Notes: a model not told the origin generated them from the letters alone. A stretch of DNA of 64,000 bases from Saccharum officinarum (GCA_020631735.1 CM036197.1:49399880-49463879), one strand, 5' to 3'; shown: positions 1-11,700, counted from the stretch's first letter. Translations and numbers: made by a program.

Positions 1-310
1 ACCGCGTACTCGGGTGCTTTTGGCCTCCTCTGCTCTCCTAGGTTGGAAGAGTCTTTGCCAAGGGGATAGCAAAAGAGAAAGTACTTGCATACCCCAACAA
101 GGCAACAGCGGCTGCTTTTGGCCTCCTTTTCTCCCACCTCCCCTCTCCTCTTTTGGCCGGGGTCCTCCTCCTCTCAGCGTCTACGACTATTCTCTCCTAG
201 TCCTTCCCCTTCTCTTCCCTCGCTCGCTCAAGGAGGAGATCGAGCCGAGGAGGGAGGGCAGAGTGGGAGACACACACCGGCGTCGTCGCACCAAGCAAGG
301 AAGACCAGCC
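1..310 (+). promoter_or_regulatory. Leader / proximal upstream region of the AP2 gene
   Basis: This CT-rich and GA-rich sequence lies directly upstream of the AP2 start codon and has no convincing coding potential on either strand. The purine-rich stretch from about 225 to 300 looks like 5' untranslated leader. I could not identify a TATA box or transcription start, and the true promoter probably lies partly outside the window. Confidence 0.4.
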
Positions 311-3082
311 ATGTGGGATCTTAACGACTCGCCGGCCGCCGAGGCCGCCCCGCCGTCGCCGTCCGCCGACGACTCCGGCGCGTCCTCCTCGTCGGCGGCC
401 GCGCCAGTCGAGATACCCGACGACGCGGACGACGACTCCGCCGCGGACGCCGTGGTCACGCGCCACTTCTTCCCGGCCGCGGCCGCCATCGGCGCGGCAC
501 CGGGCTCGTCGAACGCGCGCGCGGGCTGGCTCCGCCTGGCCGCCACGGCGGCTGCACCGCCCGCCGCGGGCAGCAACGGCGTCGCGCCCGCGGCGGCGAC
601 TGGTGGCAAGAAGAGCCGGCGCGGGCCGCGGTCGCGCAGCTCGCAGTACCGCGGCGTCACGTTCTACCGCCGGACGGGGCGGTGGGAGTCGCACATATGG
701 TAAGTCCCGTTGCCGCCGCCCTTTCCTTTCTCGACGAGGAGCGAGAGACGGAGCAAGCAGCAGCAGCAGCAGCAGCTCGCGAGTGTTCGCTATTGGGTTG
801 GATTCCTCTTGTTTTGGGCATTTCTCGCCTCTGCTGCTTTTCCCTTTCATAGCAACATCTTATCAAAGTTATTCTTACCAGCTGTTTTACCATGCCAATA
901 TGCCGCCATGCTCTTTCTCTGTCCCTGTTCCGTGTGTCCCCTGTCTCTCTCTCTCTCTCTCTCCTATCTCTCACTCCCCATGCTCTCCGCTTGTGCTTGT
1001 GTAATGCAGGGATTGCGGCAAGCAGGTCTATTTGGGTAAGTTTCGTTCATGTCCATCTTGTCCATACACATCCATACTCCTACTTGAAGGGGAGAGGAGA
1101 GGCTGCCCAATCCGAGGCGTTTTCGGTTCTGGATGGATTCCTCACTCACAAATGGCTTGGCTTGGTTTGGTTTTGTGACGACTTGCAGGCGGATTTGACA
1201 CCGCTCATGCGGCGGCTCGGTAATAAACCCCTCTTCGATTCCTATTGGCTCTCTTCACTGACTCTCATCATGCCAAGTTCTCCGCCAATAGCAGCGGGGC
1301 TCGCCGCCAAACTGTAATCTCTGTCTGCTCTGTTTTGCCAACCAACCTCAGGGCGTACGATCGGGCGGCGATCAAGTTCCGCGGCGTGGAGGCCGACATC
1401 AATTTCAGCTTGGAGGATTACCAAGACGACATGAAGCAGGTGGTGATTTATACTGTAATACTACTCTACTACGGAGCATGAAGCAACAAGAAGATATGTT
1501 TTTTTTTTCTTCTTCTGTTGTTGTTCGTCTATCTAATCCACCTCTTCGTCTACCAGCAGATGGGCCACCTGAGCAAGGAGGAGTTCGTTCACGTACTCCG
1601 GCGGCAGAGCACGGGGCTCCCCCGGGGCAGCTCCAAGTACAGAGGCGTGACGCTCCACAAGTGCGGGAGGTGGGAGGCGCGCATGGGCCAGTTCCTCGGC
1701 AAGAAGTATGCCTGCCGTCCGTCGTCCATCTCCCTTATCGCCTTCGATTCCTTCCTTCTTCCCAACCACTTCCTCAGTTCATCTTTCCTCCCCATCCCTG
1801 CGTCGGCATCAGCTCTTCTTTCTTTGTCGTTGCGCCTCTCATCGTCTCACCCTCATTATTCATGGCCGTCACTTCCGGTCTGTGTCACTGCAGGTACGTC
1901 TACTTGGGCCTGTTCGACACCGAGGAGGAAGCCGCCAGGTAAAATAATTGGACCGCACTGTGTGCTCGCGAGGCGTTTTCTTCTCGGAGGGGAGCTCCGC
2001 CACCCCTGGGCCGCGAAACTGACTGATGGATGCCCCTGTCTCTGTATTGTCGGGTCCGGTGGTCTCTGTGTGTGTGTGCAGGGCGTACGACCGCGCGGCC
2101 ATCAAGTGCAACGGCAAGGACGCGGTGACAAACTTCGATCCCAGCATTTACGGCGAGGAGCTCGAGCCGGCTGGTTCGTCTATCCCTGCGCTGTTTGCAA
2201 CAGCCTACAGGCAATTTCTGTTCATCTCTGACGGTCCGATGCTTCACCGTGCAGCGGCGACGGGCGGCGGCGCCGACGACGAGCACAACCTGGACCTGTC
2301 GCTGGGGAGCTCGGCAGGGAACAAAAGGGGCAGCCTTGACGGCGGTGGCGACAACGAGACCTCGGACCAGCGCATCCCCATGGCGTTCGACATCAACTGG
2401 CAGACGGCCGCGCCCCGGAGCACGAAGGCAAAGGTATCCGTTTGGTCTGCCCGCCAGTCAGTTTGCTCCCGCGTTCCGCATCAACGAGGTGTGTCTTATA
2501 AAATTTTGCCTAATAAAGCAAGCTTGTCACGTTTCAACCACCGGGTGGCAGCTGGACGCGAGCTCGAAGCAACCCCAGATGCTGCCTCCTCCTCCTGCCT
2601 TGCAAGTCGCCCAGCACCTGCCGTTGCCGTTCAGCCCCAGGCATCCGCAAGTGGGTATCGCGTCGGAGTTCCTTTTGTTGCCCGATAGTTCCTTGTGTAG
2701 TTGTGTTCCCTAGGTAGGCGCGGCGCGAGCTGACTGGCTGACGCTTTGTTTTCTTTTATGCAAATTGCTGCGGCAGTTCCAGAGCAACGGCGATCCGGGG
2801 ACCGCGGGAGGCCTGTCCCTGGCGATCGGCGGCGCGGGCGGCGGAGGCGGAGGCGGGCACTGGCCTCCCCAGCTGCAGCATCAGCAGCAGCACCACCAGC
2901 ACCATCAGAGGCTGCACGGCGGCGGCACGAGCTGGCCGCCGCCGCCGCACCCGCCGCCACCGATCACTGCCGCGACCGCAGCTGCAGCATCATCACGATT
3001 CCCTCCCTACGTTGTTACGACGCAAGGCCCGGCGGGCTGGGTTCAGAAGAATGGGTTCCATTCGCTGGCCAGGCCCACATAG
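311..3082 (+). CDS. SNB-like: euAP2 transcription factor, SUPERNUMERARY BRACT / IDS1-like (miR172 target)
   Basis: Nuclear DNA-binding protein of the APETALA2 subfamily. Grass members control spikelet meristem fate, floral organ identity and, in some species, seed shattering. Ten exons fit GT-AG rules: 311-699, 1010-1035, 1189-1219, 1352-1439, 1560-1705, 1894-1938, 2082-2173, 2255-2433, 2552-2650 and 2777-3082. Their sum is 1401 nt, giving 466 residues in one frame. The start is the ATG opening MWDLNDSP, an EAR-like DLN motif. AP2 domain 1 is at about 112-167 ([19 protein letters not shown] then a YLGGFDTA block). Domain 2 is at about 204-261 ([20 protein letters not shown] then [16 protein letters not shown]). 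An NLDLSLG repression motif lies near 284-290. The 26- and 31-nt microexons inside domain 1 are typical of the family. A miR172 site sits in exon 10. The TAG stop is at 3080-3082. As I recall it, the closest relative is rice SNB; this was not searched. Confidence 0.93.
2982..3002 (+). promoter_or_regulatory. miR172 target site in the last exon of the AP2 gene
   Basis: A 21-nt stretch starting CTGCAGCATCATCA matches the canonical miR172-complementary site of euAP2 mRNAs and lies in frame over the residues AAASSRF near the C-terminus. Position 15 carries C where most family members carry G, so one extra mismatch is expected. In the family this site gives translational repression and cleavage by miR172, which couples AP2 level to phase change and flowering. 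Confidence 0.88.
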
Positions 3083-3350
3083 ACCAGACCAAGAACCACG
3101 ACACGACTGGGGGCGTTCGTTCATCGATCGTCTTCCACGGCAGAGGTCGATCATTTGATTTGACCCAGGGCAAACGATTCGTCGAACCACTGCACGGCGA
3201 CGTTTTATTTTACCGGAGAAAACCGGACTCCATTCTTTTCTCCCCTTTCTTCCCCTTTTCCCTTCTCTGTGTTCTTGATTTGGTGAGACATGATCGGAGG
3301 ATGGATGGACTTATAAATGAGTAGTTCCCGAGAAGGTCGAGTGCGTGATT
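3083..3350 (+). other. 3' untranslated / downstream region of the AP2 gene
   Basis: No coding signal is seen after the TAG at 3080. The T-rich stretch around 3225-3290 and the sequence to about 3350 are plausible 3' UTR. I cannot place the polyadenylation site. Confidence 0.4.
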
Positions 3351-3352
3351 GG

Positions 3353-3576
3353 TAATATCTGTCGCTTTTAGTTTCGTACCATAAGAGTGACTCGATTTAT
3401 AAAAAATACGTGTAATATTTATATCTTTAAATAAATTTATTAAAAGAAACTAAATTCAAAGATCTTTTTAATGATACTAATTATATACCATAAATATTAA
3501 TATTTTTTAAAATATATTTTATTAAAGTTGTTTCTCGAAAAATAAAAATGTCAGATATTTTTGGACGGATGAAGTA
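3353..3576. mobile_element. Degenerate Stowaway-like (Tc1/mariner) MITE
   Basis: An AT-rich segment of about 224 bp just downstream of the AP2 gene. Its right end read on the minus strand starts TACTTCATCCGTCCAAAAAT, the Stowaway-type terminus. The inner part of that arm (ATATCTGACATTTTTA) pairs with the left arm ATATCTGTCGCTTTTAG. The outermost bases of the left terminus are missing or mutated, so this is an old copy. Confidence 0.55.
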
Positions 3577-3950
3577 GGCGTCCAGGCAGTGCGTCCTTTT
3601 GCGGCCTTTTTCTTCTTTCACTCACCATTGGCAAGCACCGATGAAATGATGACAGTGGGTGTCAACATCGCAGCTCATTTTGTTTGGTCTCATGTTGCAT
3701 CACTCGCTGCTCCACGTCGGCCTCGGTATAGTTGGCGAAATTTGCTCCGTCTACACCACGCCGGTCAGCCGACACAGCCTGCGGGACAAATCAGCGTAAG
3801 CAGCAGCATAAGCCAAATTTCAGCGAAGCGAACAAGGCTCGCGCTCGTGTAAACCTAGTATTATGTACTAACTGTCATCATCAGAGATCACTTGAAATAA
3901 GATAGCAATAATCTTGAGATTACTGTGGCTGCTGTCATGTGGAAGCGTAA
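3577..3950. other. Intergenic, nothing recognised
   Basis: Mixed-composition sequence with short open frames only. I see no domain, RNA gene or repeat end. The last three bases (TAA) are the target duplication of the next element. Confidence 0.5.
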
Positions 3951-4811
3951 GACTAATCGCACTGGGTCCGGTAAAAGCTCCGCTAAACGCATATAGCGTA
4001 CGCCATGTTGGACGGGAGAGCTGCACCTGCGTCCGCTATCCCGTCCGCTACCGGCGCCCGTCCGCTAAATATAGCAGGATGGCGGACGGATAGCGGACGT
4101 CCGCCAACGGCCACCGTCGTCCGCGCCATGAGCAGGAAGGGGGAGTAGGAGGGAGGAGGAGGAGCGCGCCGTCGGCCGGAGCTGGCGAGGAGCCGCCGGA
4201 TCTCGGCCCGCCGTCATCGAGCTCGGCGGCGTCCATGGCCCCGCTCGCAGCCGCCGCCCGGTGGGACCTCGATCCGCGACGGAGGTGGAGGGAGGAGGGA
4301 GCAGGGAGGCCACGCCGCTCGATCCGCGACGGAGGTGGAGGGAGCCGGCTGTCCCTGCGCCCGCGCCCGGAGCCGCACCGCGCCGACGCCGTCGTGGGAG
4401 CTCCTCCGGCCTAGCTCGGTCCGCCGCCGCCGGAGAGGTGCCGCCGTGGGAGCTCCTCGAGCTCCACCGTGGGGGCCGCCGTGGGCCGCGCGGGAGAGCT
4501 CCGCGCCCGGCCCTGCACTGGGGAGAGGAAGAGGCGTCGGGAGGAGCGGCGGCCGGCGCCGGGAGGGGAGAGAGAGATACGCGGGTGGAGAGAATGGGGA
4601 GGGAGAGGGGTGCGGGTGGATAAGGAGGAGGTGAGGCTGACGTGTGGGACCCGCGTGTGGGTAGTTGGTATAGAGGTAAAAAAAAGAGGAGGTGGGTCCC
4701 ACTGGAGATATAGAGGATGGATGGGTGCGGCAGAAAATGGTATAGAGGAATGACTAGGACGGAATATTCCTTATAGAGGATGATATAGAGGATGGATGAG
4801 TGCGGTCAGTC
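3951..4811. mobile_element. Non-autonomous PIF/Harbinger-like element with GC-rich cargo
   Basis: The left end GACTAATCGCACT and the inverted right end GACTGACCGCACT match at 11 of 13 positions. TAA trinucleotides flank both sides (3948-3950 and 4812-4814), as expected for PIF/Harbinger target duplications. The 861-bp interior has no transposase. Its centre (about 4100-4600) is very GC-rich, with proline/arginine-rich frames on both strands and a 24-bp direct repeat at 4271-4294 and 4321-4344. The GC-rich part may be captured genic sequence, but I do not recognise a source. Confidence 0.55.
4271..4344. repeat. 24-bp direct repeat, 50-bp spacing
   Basis: The unit beginning GATCCGCGACGGAGGTGG occurs at 4271-4294 and again at 4321-4344 inside the GC-rich core of the Harbinger-like element. 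Confidence 0.85.
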
Positions 4812-4814
4812 TAA

Positions 4815-5180
4815 TGCTTACTACAGCAAAGCTGATGATCTATCCGAGTATGTGGCTGTCAATTGACAGTAATCCCTACTGTAAGCTTGAAACCGCACTA
4901 TTGCTCTTCTCCTGGAATTAACTTTCAGATGCTGGCTTGTTTGGATGGAATAATGGAAGCGTGGCTACTGGCTAGACAATGGTAGACTTCTACAGCATCC
5001 ATCCAAAACAGCTCATAACTGCTACTAGAAGTGGACTGAAGATGGAATGGCACACCGCATAAATATTTTTCTTGATGTTAAGTTGCATAATAGCTTCGTA
5101 TATCCTTGGATGTGGGTCTAAAATGCGTTGCCTACGCGGCTCCCAGAAAAAGAAGAAAAAGAGAAACAGTCCCCGGCCAA
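4815..5180. other. Intergenic, nothing recognised
   Basis: No coding frame of note and no repeat ends seen. The sequence is moderately AT-rich. Confidence 0.4.
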
Positions 5181-5427
5181 GGCCCAGTTTAGATCATTTT
5201 TTTTTTGCAAAAGAACAGTAGATTTCTCGTCACATCGAATCTTTGGATGCATGCATGAAGCATTAAATATAGATAAAAAAAAATAAAACTAATTACACAG
5301 TTTAGATGAAATGGACGAGATAAATCTTTTAAGCCTAATTAGATCATGATTGAACACTAATTGTCAAATAATAACGAAAGTGCTACAGTTGCATTTTGCT
5401 AAAAATTTTGCCAACTAAACAAGACCC
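5181..5427 (+). mobile_element. Tourist/PIF-Harbinger-type MITE (GTTTAG family), copy 1
   Basis: A 247-bp element with termini GGCCCAGTTTAGATC and, inverted, GGGTCTTGTTTAGTTGG. The interior carries the blocks GCATGCATGAAGCATTAAAT and GAAAGTGCTACAGT, shared with the copies at 14204-14458, 14460-14701 and 24931-25161. The family is very common in grass genomes. No exact target duplication was seen here. Confidence 0.7.
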
Positions 5428-6878
5428 AAGTGGACCTAACATTTTGCTGGAGAAAGGGGATTCCTTGTTTCTAATTCGGGCACTGCAATAATTGAGGGAG
5501 AAGACGACGGGGGCCGAGAGAGCCCAGGGAGGCCAGAGTGGAGGAGACACAGGCTTCAGCAAGCAAGCTAGCAAGGTGAGTAGGGGAGCATGTGTCGACG
5601 GGTGGTCTCTCGTTTTTGCAAAAGTGGGCTGGGCCAGGCGCCCGAAGGCTGCCTCCCCGCGGTAAAGCTGATTCCAGAAACTGGCTGGCTTTGTCCAAGG
5701 CATCTGTTAATGTGGTGGACTCTCCTCCGATGCCCTGTCGCTCTCCTCGGCCCTCCGAATCAGTTCGCTGCCGCCGCCCTCGTCGTCTCCTCCCTTTCTT
5801 CTCCTTGTCGCAGAGATCATTCATGGATCGATGCTGAATCATTCATAGATGGATGCCGCCGTGCTCGTCGTCAGTCTCACACTCACTGGCTCAGCCCTGC
5901 TTGCTGCAACCGGAGTAATTGCCGGCGCGCGCACTCACTTCCGTGTCCTCGTGATGACCTCTCGTTTCGTCTCTCCGCTCCTTCCGGTTCCTGGCTGCTG
6001 CCACCACCAGATGCATCGTGGGCGGGGAAACGTAGCCATGTCCTGGCGCCATCGATCGTTCTGATGAATTCTGAATGCATGCATGCTTGCATTGGGCAAC
6101 TGCGCTGCGTCTTCCCCTGCAACTCAGCGCCGTGTTTGTGTGTGCGCTTCCGGCAATCGTTGGGACAAACTTGTCTCGGTTGCGCGGCAGACAAGGCCGA
6201 GAGTCCAGTCCGGAGTTATTGGTCGCGTTCTGCACCATTTTTTGTGGGTAGATAGGGACGCCATCATACACTCATACGTACTGGAGCAACCAGCTAGCCA
6301 GCAGCGACGCGCGCGGTGCGATCTGCAGCCGCAATACTACTAGCAACCCCCTGTGGCTTTTAATTGCCGCGGGGATCGATCGAAATGCATTGTTTTATTT
6401 GCTACTGCATAACATGTCGTCCAATCGATGCAGTGCCGCTGCTGGCTTGCCCAATCCAGGATGCAGTGACGCTGCTCATTTCCAAACGCAACAAAAATTC
6501 GACCCATATCGAAGGTACGGAGGCAAGGAACTAAATTGAGAGTCTATATGATGCTTGTAGTGTAGCGCACTTTCCCTCACTCTCGTCATGCAATTCGACT
6601 CTATCCCATGCGGCCATGCATTGTTTGTGTAACTATACTGTATAAACTCTGCATTAAAATCCAACGGAATTGGTTCATACTTGGTTGCCTCAAAATGCAT
6701 TAGCAAAGTGGTATATATACATTCCTCGTTACCAAGAACGACGTTCTAGTTATATCAGTTACGTGTTTCGTCTCTGTAACAAACAATGCAAATAGGTATA
6801 CCCACTTTGGATCTCATCGTTCCGGAAGGCTAGTAGCTAAGGTGAGCCCCATCCGTCCCGGCGGCCCGTGGGCGCGGC
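5428..6878. other. Intergenic, nothing recognised
   Basis: Several frames of 60-220 codons are open on both strands, but none has a recognisable domain, splice pattern or codon signature. The sequence ends at the target site of the Reina element. Confidence 0.45.
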
Positions 6879-6883
6879 GGTTG

Positions 6884-7187
6884 TGTTACAGCCTCTACTG
6901 ATAGGCCACAAGATGGAGATGATGGGCCTCGAAGGGGAGCGTGCGTGCGTCGGCCCAATGTGCGAGTGAATGGTAGTGAATGGGAGTAACGTGCACGGGA
7001 GATGCGCTGTTGTAATTGACTATAAGTCTGGCGAGCTGTGACGGAGAGGGCAACAAGAAAATTGTAAACCAAACTCTATACTCTGCCTAAGAACTCCTCC
7101 TTCCTCGTGACTCCTTCCGTCCCCTTGCTGTGCTGTTCGTCTAAACCTACCCCAATTCTTCACCCTATCCCTCAATTGCTGCTAACA
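6884..7187 (+). repeat. 5' LTR of the Reina-type element
   Basis: 304 bp, TG...CA ends, near-identical to 12175-12486. It lacks an 8-bp stretch (GCATGCGT-like) present in the 3' LTR. Confidence 0.93.
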
Positions 7188-7189
7188 AT

Positions 7190-7201
7190 TGGTATCGGAG
7201 A
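7190..7201 (+). other. Primer binding site (tRNA-Met type)
   Basis: TGGTATCGGAGA starts two bases after the 5' LTR and matches the initiator-Met tRNA 3' end at 10 of 12 positions (canonical TGGTATCAGAGC). Confidence 0.8.
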
Positions 7202-7423
7202 CACCGGTTTTGGGCTTCCAATCGATATGCTCGTCCTCCATCGGCCTTGATTGAGCAACGGATTTGGTTGGTTCGATTGGATTTCTGGCAGTGAGCTGCT
7301 GGCAGAGATCTGATTGATGTAATTCCTCTCCCCGCTCGATCGGCTTGTGGTTGCAGTCGATCTGGATTTTCCCACACCATTAGCCCACGATTACTTCACC
7401 CGTCGACAACACCGCCTAGGAGT

Positions 7424-8743
7424 CATGAATCCGGAGACGAAACTCATCATCGACGAAATCAACCGCCGCTTCACCGAGCACGATCAGAAGTGGGACTCCC
7501 GCTTCGCTGATCAGGAAGCCCGCATCACGCGCCAGATCCAGACCCTGGAGTAGGCGCAGGAAACTCGTATCGCGAATTTGGAGCGCGTCACGGCGTCACT
7601 GGACGAGTGGCGTCCGTCGATTGAAGGCACCGTCAATGACATCAAGTTGGACGTCTCCAAGTCCAAGCAAGAGGTCAACAAAAATCTAAAGGAATTGGGA
7701 GCGCGCCGTTCTGGAGCAGCCGCCCGCGATTCCCGGCATCCTCGCCTCGGCTCCCACCGCTGCTGCTGAGCGTCCCCTCGTCGGCGCTCCAGCTATTTTG
7801 CCCAACGGGCACCACGTCGAGCACAAATCACCGGGAGAGTGGATTTGGGGTGGTTTCCACCCTGATTCATTCCCCGGTCAAGGGTATGCCACTTCCCCCT
7901 CCACCCCCACCTAATCCCTCTGTTCATATGTTTCCGCCGCCTGATAATCCTAGGGTTGCTAATGGTGCTCATGGGGTGGGACAGAATGGGTATCATAATC
8001 CAAAACTGTCTAAATTCGAATTCCCCAAGTTTGATGGTACCTCCCCTAAGTATTGGTTAGGCTAGTGCAAGGATTATTTCGAGTTATATGGTACTGAGCC
8101 TCATATGTGGGTAAGAGTAGCTAAGATGCATTTCATTGATGCTGCTAAACGTTGGGCTCCTTCTGTTGAAACCCAACTTCAATCCTGCTCTTGGGCTACC
8201 TTTGTCAGTCTGATTCTAAACCGCTTTGGTCAGGATCAGCATGAAATTGTGATCCGCCAGCTTTTCCAAATCCATCAAACTGGGTCAGTAGATGAGTTCA
8301 TAGAACAGTACACTGCCATCGTTGATCAGCTTTCTGCTTATGGTGGCACCACCGACCCTCTCTATTATACACTTCGATTCATTGATGGTCTCAAAGATTA
8401 TATATGTGCTCCTGTTGCTTTGCATCGTCCACAAAATTTGGATACTGCTTGTGTTCTCGCCAAATTGCAGGAGCAAATGGCCGATGCTGGCAAGGAGTTC
8501 AGGCGCTGGGAACCAAATGCAGCCAAGCCCAATTTCACCAGAGCATTTCCGCTGCCGCCGCCTCCTCCACATCGCCAAGAGAGACCGGCACCAGTGGTGG
8601 CTCATCAGCCTGTGGAGCCTGCTCGTGGCCCGTCTGCTGACAAGCGTTGGGCAGCTCTTCGTGCTCAAAGGCGTGCCTAGGGATTGTGTATGCGTTGTGC
8701 TGGCAAGTGGTCGCGCGATCATCAGTGTCCGCCACAAGTTTAG
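7424..8743 (+). pseudogene. gag: Reina-type gag, interrupted
   Basis: Capsid and nucleocapsid protein of the retroelement. The probable start ATG at 7424 opens MNPETKLIIDEI and is followed by a charged coiled segment. A frameshift lies near 7690. The capsid region resumes with FEFPKFDGTSPKYWL at about 8016 and runs to about 8640. A zinc knuckle CMRCAGKWSRDHQC lies at about 8687-8730. In-frame TAG codons stand at 7551, 8063, 8678 and 8741, so no full protein can be made without readthrough. The frame after each TAG is the original one. Confidence 0.85.
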
Positions 8744-11700
8744 CTCAATGTTGTGCAAGAGTTAATGGAACTATTCCAGTTGGCGGAGTTGCCTGAGGCG
8801 GAAGCTCAAGATGCTCCAGTTGCCGATGGTCAGTTATTCTCTACCCTGTCAGTATCTGCTATCACGGGCGTTGTATCTCCGAAGACTATGTCTTTTTCTG
8901 GTACTTTGGCGAGTGTTCAGATCAGGATATTGGTGGATTCCGGCAGTTCCAACACCTTCATTAGTACTGATTTGGCAAGTCATTGTTCCAACCTCCAACA
9001 ACTGGATACTCCATTGAAAGTACAGGTTGCTAATGGTGAGGTCATCTCTTGTTCCTATTTTGTTCCTAAGGCCACTTGGTCTATACAAGATTGCCATTTC
9101 ACTTCTGCTCTCAAGGTGCTCCCATTGTCCACTTATGATATGATATTGGGGCTTGATTGGTTGGAATTGCACAGTCCCATGAAAATACATTGGGCTCACA
9201 AGTGGTTGAAATTTCAGTATCAGGGCTCTACTGTATAGCTTTTTGGGGAATTGTTTGATATGCCAGCGGGTACAGTGTTACAGCTCAGTACTACATATAC
9301 CTTGCCATTGCAGTCTAGCACTTCAAATACACCACCTGAGATTCAGAAACTAGTTGCTGATTTTTCAGATTTGTTTGCTCCTCCAACTCAGCTTCCTCCT
9401 TCACGTGGGTGTGATCATACTATACCATTGATTCCTGGCGCTTCTCCAGTCTTTTCCAGGCCCTACCGTTTTGCTCCAGCTATAAAGACTGAGGTGGAGA
9501 AACAAGTTCGGGAGATGTTGAATGCTGGAATTATACAAAAGAGCTCCAGTCCATTTTCCTCTTTGGTCTTGCTGGTCAAGAAAAAAGACAACACATGGAG
9601 ATTTTGTGTTGATTATCGTCAGCTCAATGCTATTACTATGAAGAGCAAATACCCCGTGCCCATTATTGATGAGTTGCTCGATGAATTGGGCAATGCTCGT
9701 TGGTTCTCTAAGTTGGACCTTCGGTCAGACTTTCATCAGATATTGCTCAAGCCTAGCGAGGAGTTCAAGACAGCATTTCAGACTCACTTTGGCCAATTTG
9801 AGTTCCGTGTTATGCCTTTTGGCCTCACTGGTGCTCCTGGCACATTTCAAGACGCCATGAATTCTACACTGGCCCCATTCTTGAGGAAATTTGTTCTAGT
9901 TTTCTTTGATGATATATTGGTGTACAGTGAGTCTTATGAGCAGCATCTTCAACACCTTCAGCAGGTGTTTCAACAGCTTCATGATCATAAGTGGAAGATT
10001 AAAATGTCTAAGTGTGAATTTGCACAGGAAAGCATCTCATATCTGGGCCATGTGATTAGCGGGGCTGGTGTTTCTACTGATCCTCAGAAAGTTGCCGCTG
10101 TAGTGAATTGGTCGGTTCCAGCTTCTGTGAAGGCACTTCGGGGGTTTCTGGGCCTCGCCGGCTACTATCGCAAATTTGTTCGCCACTTTGGAATCATAGC
10201 GAAGCCATTAACTGAGCTCTTACGTAAGAACACTCTCTTCATTTGGACCACTGCTCATCAGAACTCATTTGACACTTTGAAGCAAGCTCTGAGTTCTTCG
10301 CCAGTGTTGGCGCTGCCCAATTTTTCTCGCCCCTTCAGTATTGAAACTGATGCAAGTGGAGTTGGTATTGGGGCAGTGCTTGCTCAGGACGGCCACCCTT
10401 TAGCTTACCTCAGTCGTGCTTTGGATCCTCATTCTTTGGGACTTAGTACGTATGAGAAAGAATATATGGCTGTACTTATGGCTGTCCAGCAGTGGCGGCA
10501 ATATCTTCAGCATGCTGAGTTTATTATTTACTCTGATCAACAAAGTCTAGTTCAGCTGACACAGCAGCGTATCCATACTCAGTGGCAATAGAAACTGTTC
10601 TCTAAATTGTTGGGACTGCAATATCGAGTTGTGTACAAGCGGGGGTCTACTAATCGTGTTGCTGATGCACTTTCTCGAAAACCAATTCATGATTCAGTCT
10701 GTGCTGCTATTTCTGTTGTGTCACCACAGTGGATCACGGAGGTGGTTGATGGGTATGCTCAGGACCCAGCCACAGTTGTTATGCTATCCAAAATTACTAT
10801 TGACCCCCAAGCAATACCTGGTTTTTCTTTGCGTGATGGTATTCTCCGCCATAACAATCGCATCTGGACTGGACACAATCCTCCGCTGCAACAGAAGATC
10901 CTTACTGTTGTACATGCTAGCGCCTTGGGAGGGCACTCTGGGTTTCTAGTTACCCACATGCGCCTTAAGCAGATGTTTGATTGGCGTGGGATGAAGTCTG
11001 ATGCCCGAGCTTTTGTCCGTTCTTGTTTAGTATGTCAGCAGGCTAAGTCTGACAGGTCTCGGTTACCAGGTTTGTTGCAACCACTGCCGGTGCCCGCGGC
11101 GGCTTGGCAACTCATTTTTCTGGATTTCGTGGAAGGACTCCCTCGTTCCGGCAATGCTAACTGTATCCTGGTGGTGGTGGATTCTTTTACCAAGTATGGG
11201 CACTTTATTTCCCTCTTGCATCCGTTTACAGCTGCTGGTGTGGCAAAGGTATTTCTGAATCAGATTTATCGCCTCCATGGTCTTCCTAATGCCATTATTT
11301 CAGATTGTGACCGGCTGTTCACGAGTCATTTCTGGCAAGAGTTGTTTCGCTTGGCTGATGTTAAACTGCAAATGAGCACAAGCTACCACCCCCAGTCTGA
11401 TGGCCAGACGGAGCGCCTCAATCAAACCATGGAAACTTTCTTGCGCTGCTTTGTGAATGCATGCCCCACTAAATGGTCTTTGTGGCTGCCCCTCGCAGAA
11501 TTCTGGTACAATTCAACTCCCCACTCGGCTATCAATTGCTCCCCATTTGAAGCACTGTATGGACATCCTCCGCGTCACTTTGGCATCTCTGCTCTGGATT
11601 CTGTTACAGTACCCGAGCTATCTTCCTGGCTTCAGGACCGCCGTGTTATGACTGAGTTGATACATCAGCATTTGTCCCAGGCCAAAGAACGTATGAAGCG

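Noticed and set aside
187..850. Long minus-strand open frames (157 and 217 codons) opposite AP2 exon 1
   Set aside because: GC-rich third-position effect of the sense exon; no domain, arginine/alanine-rich composition only.
5590..6343. 221-codon frame and neighbours as a possible gene
   Set aside because: No domain, atypical composition, and similar-length frames on the opposite strand; nothing supports expression.
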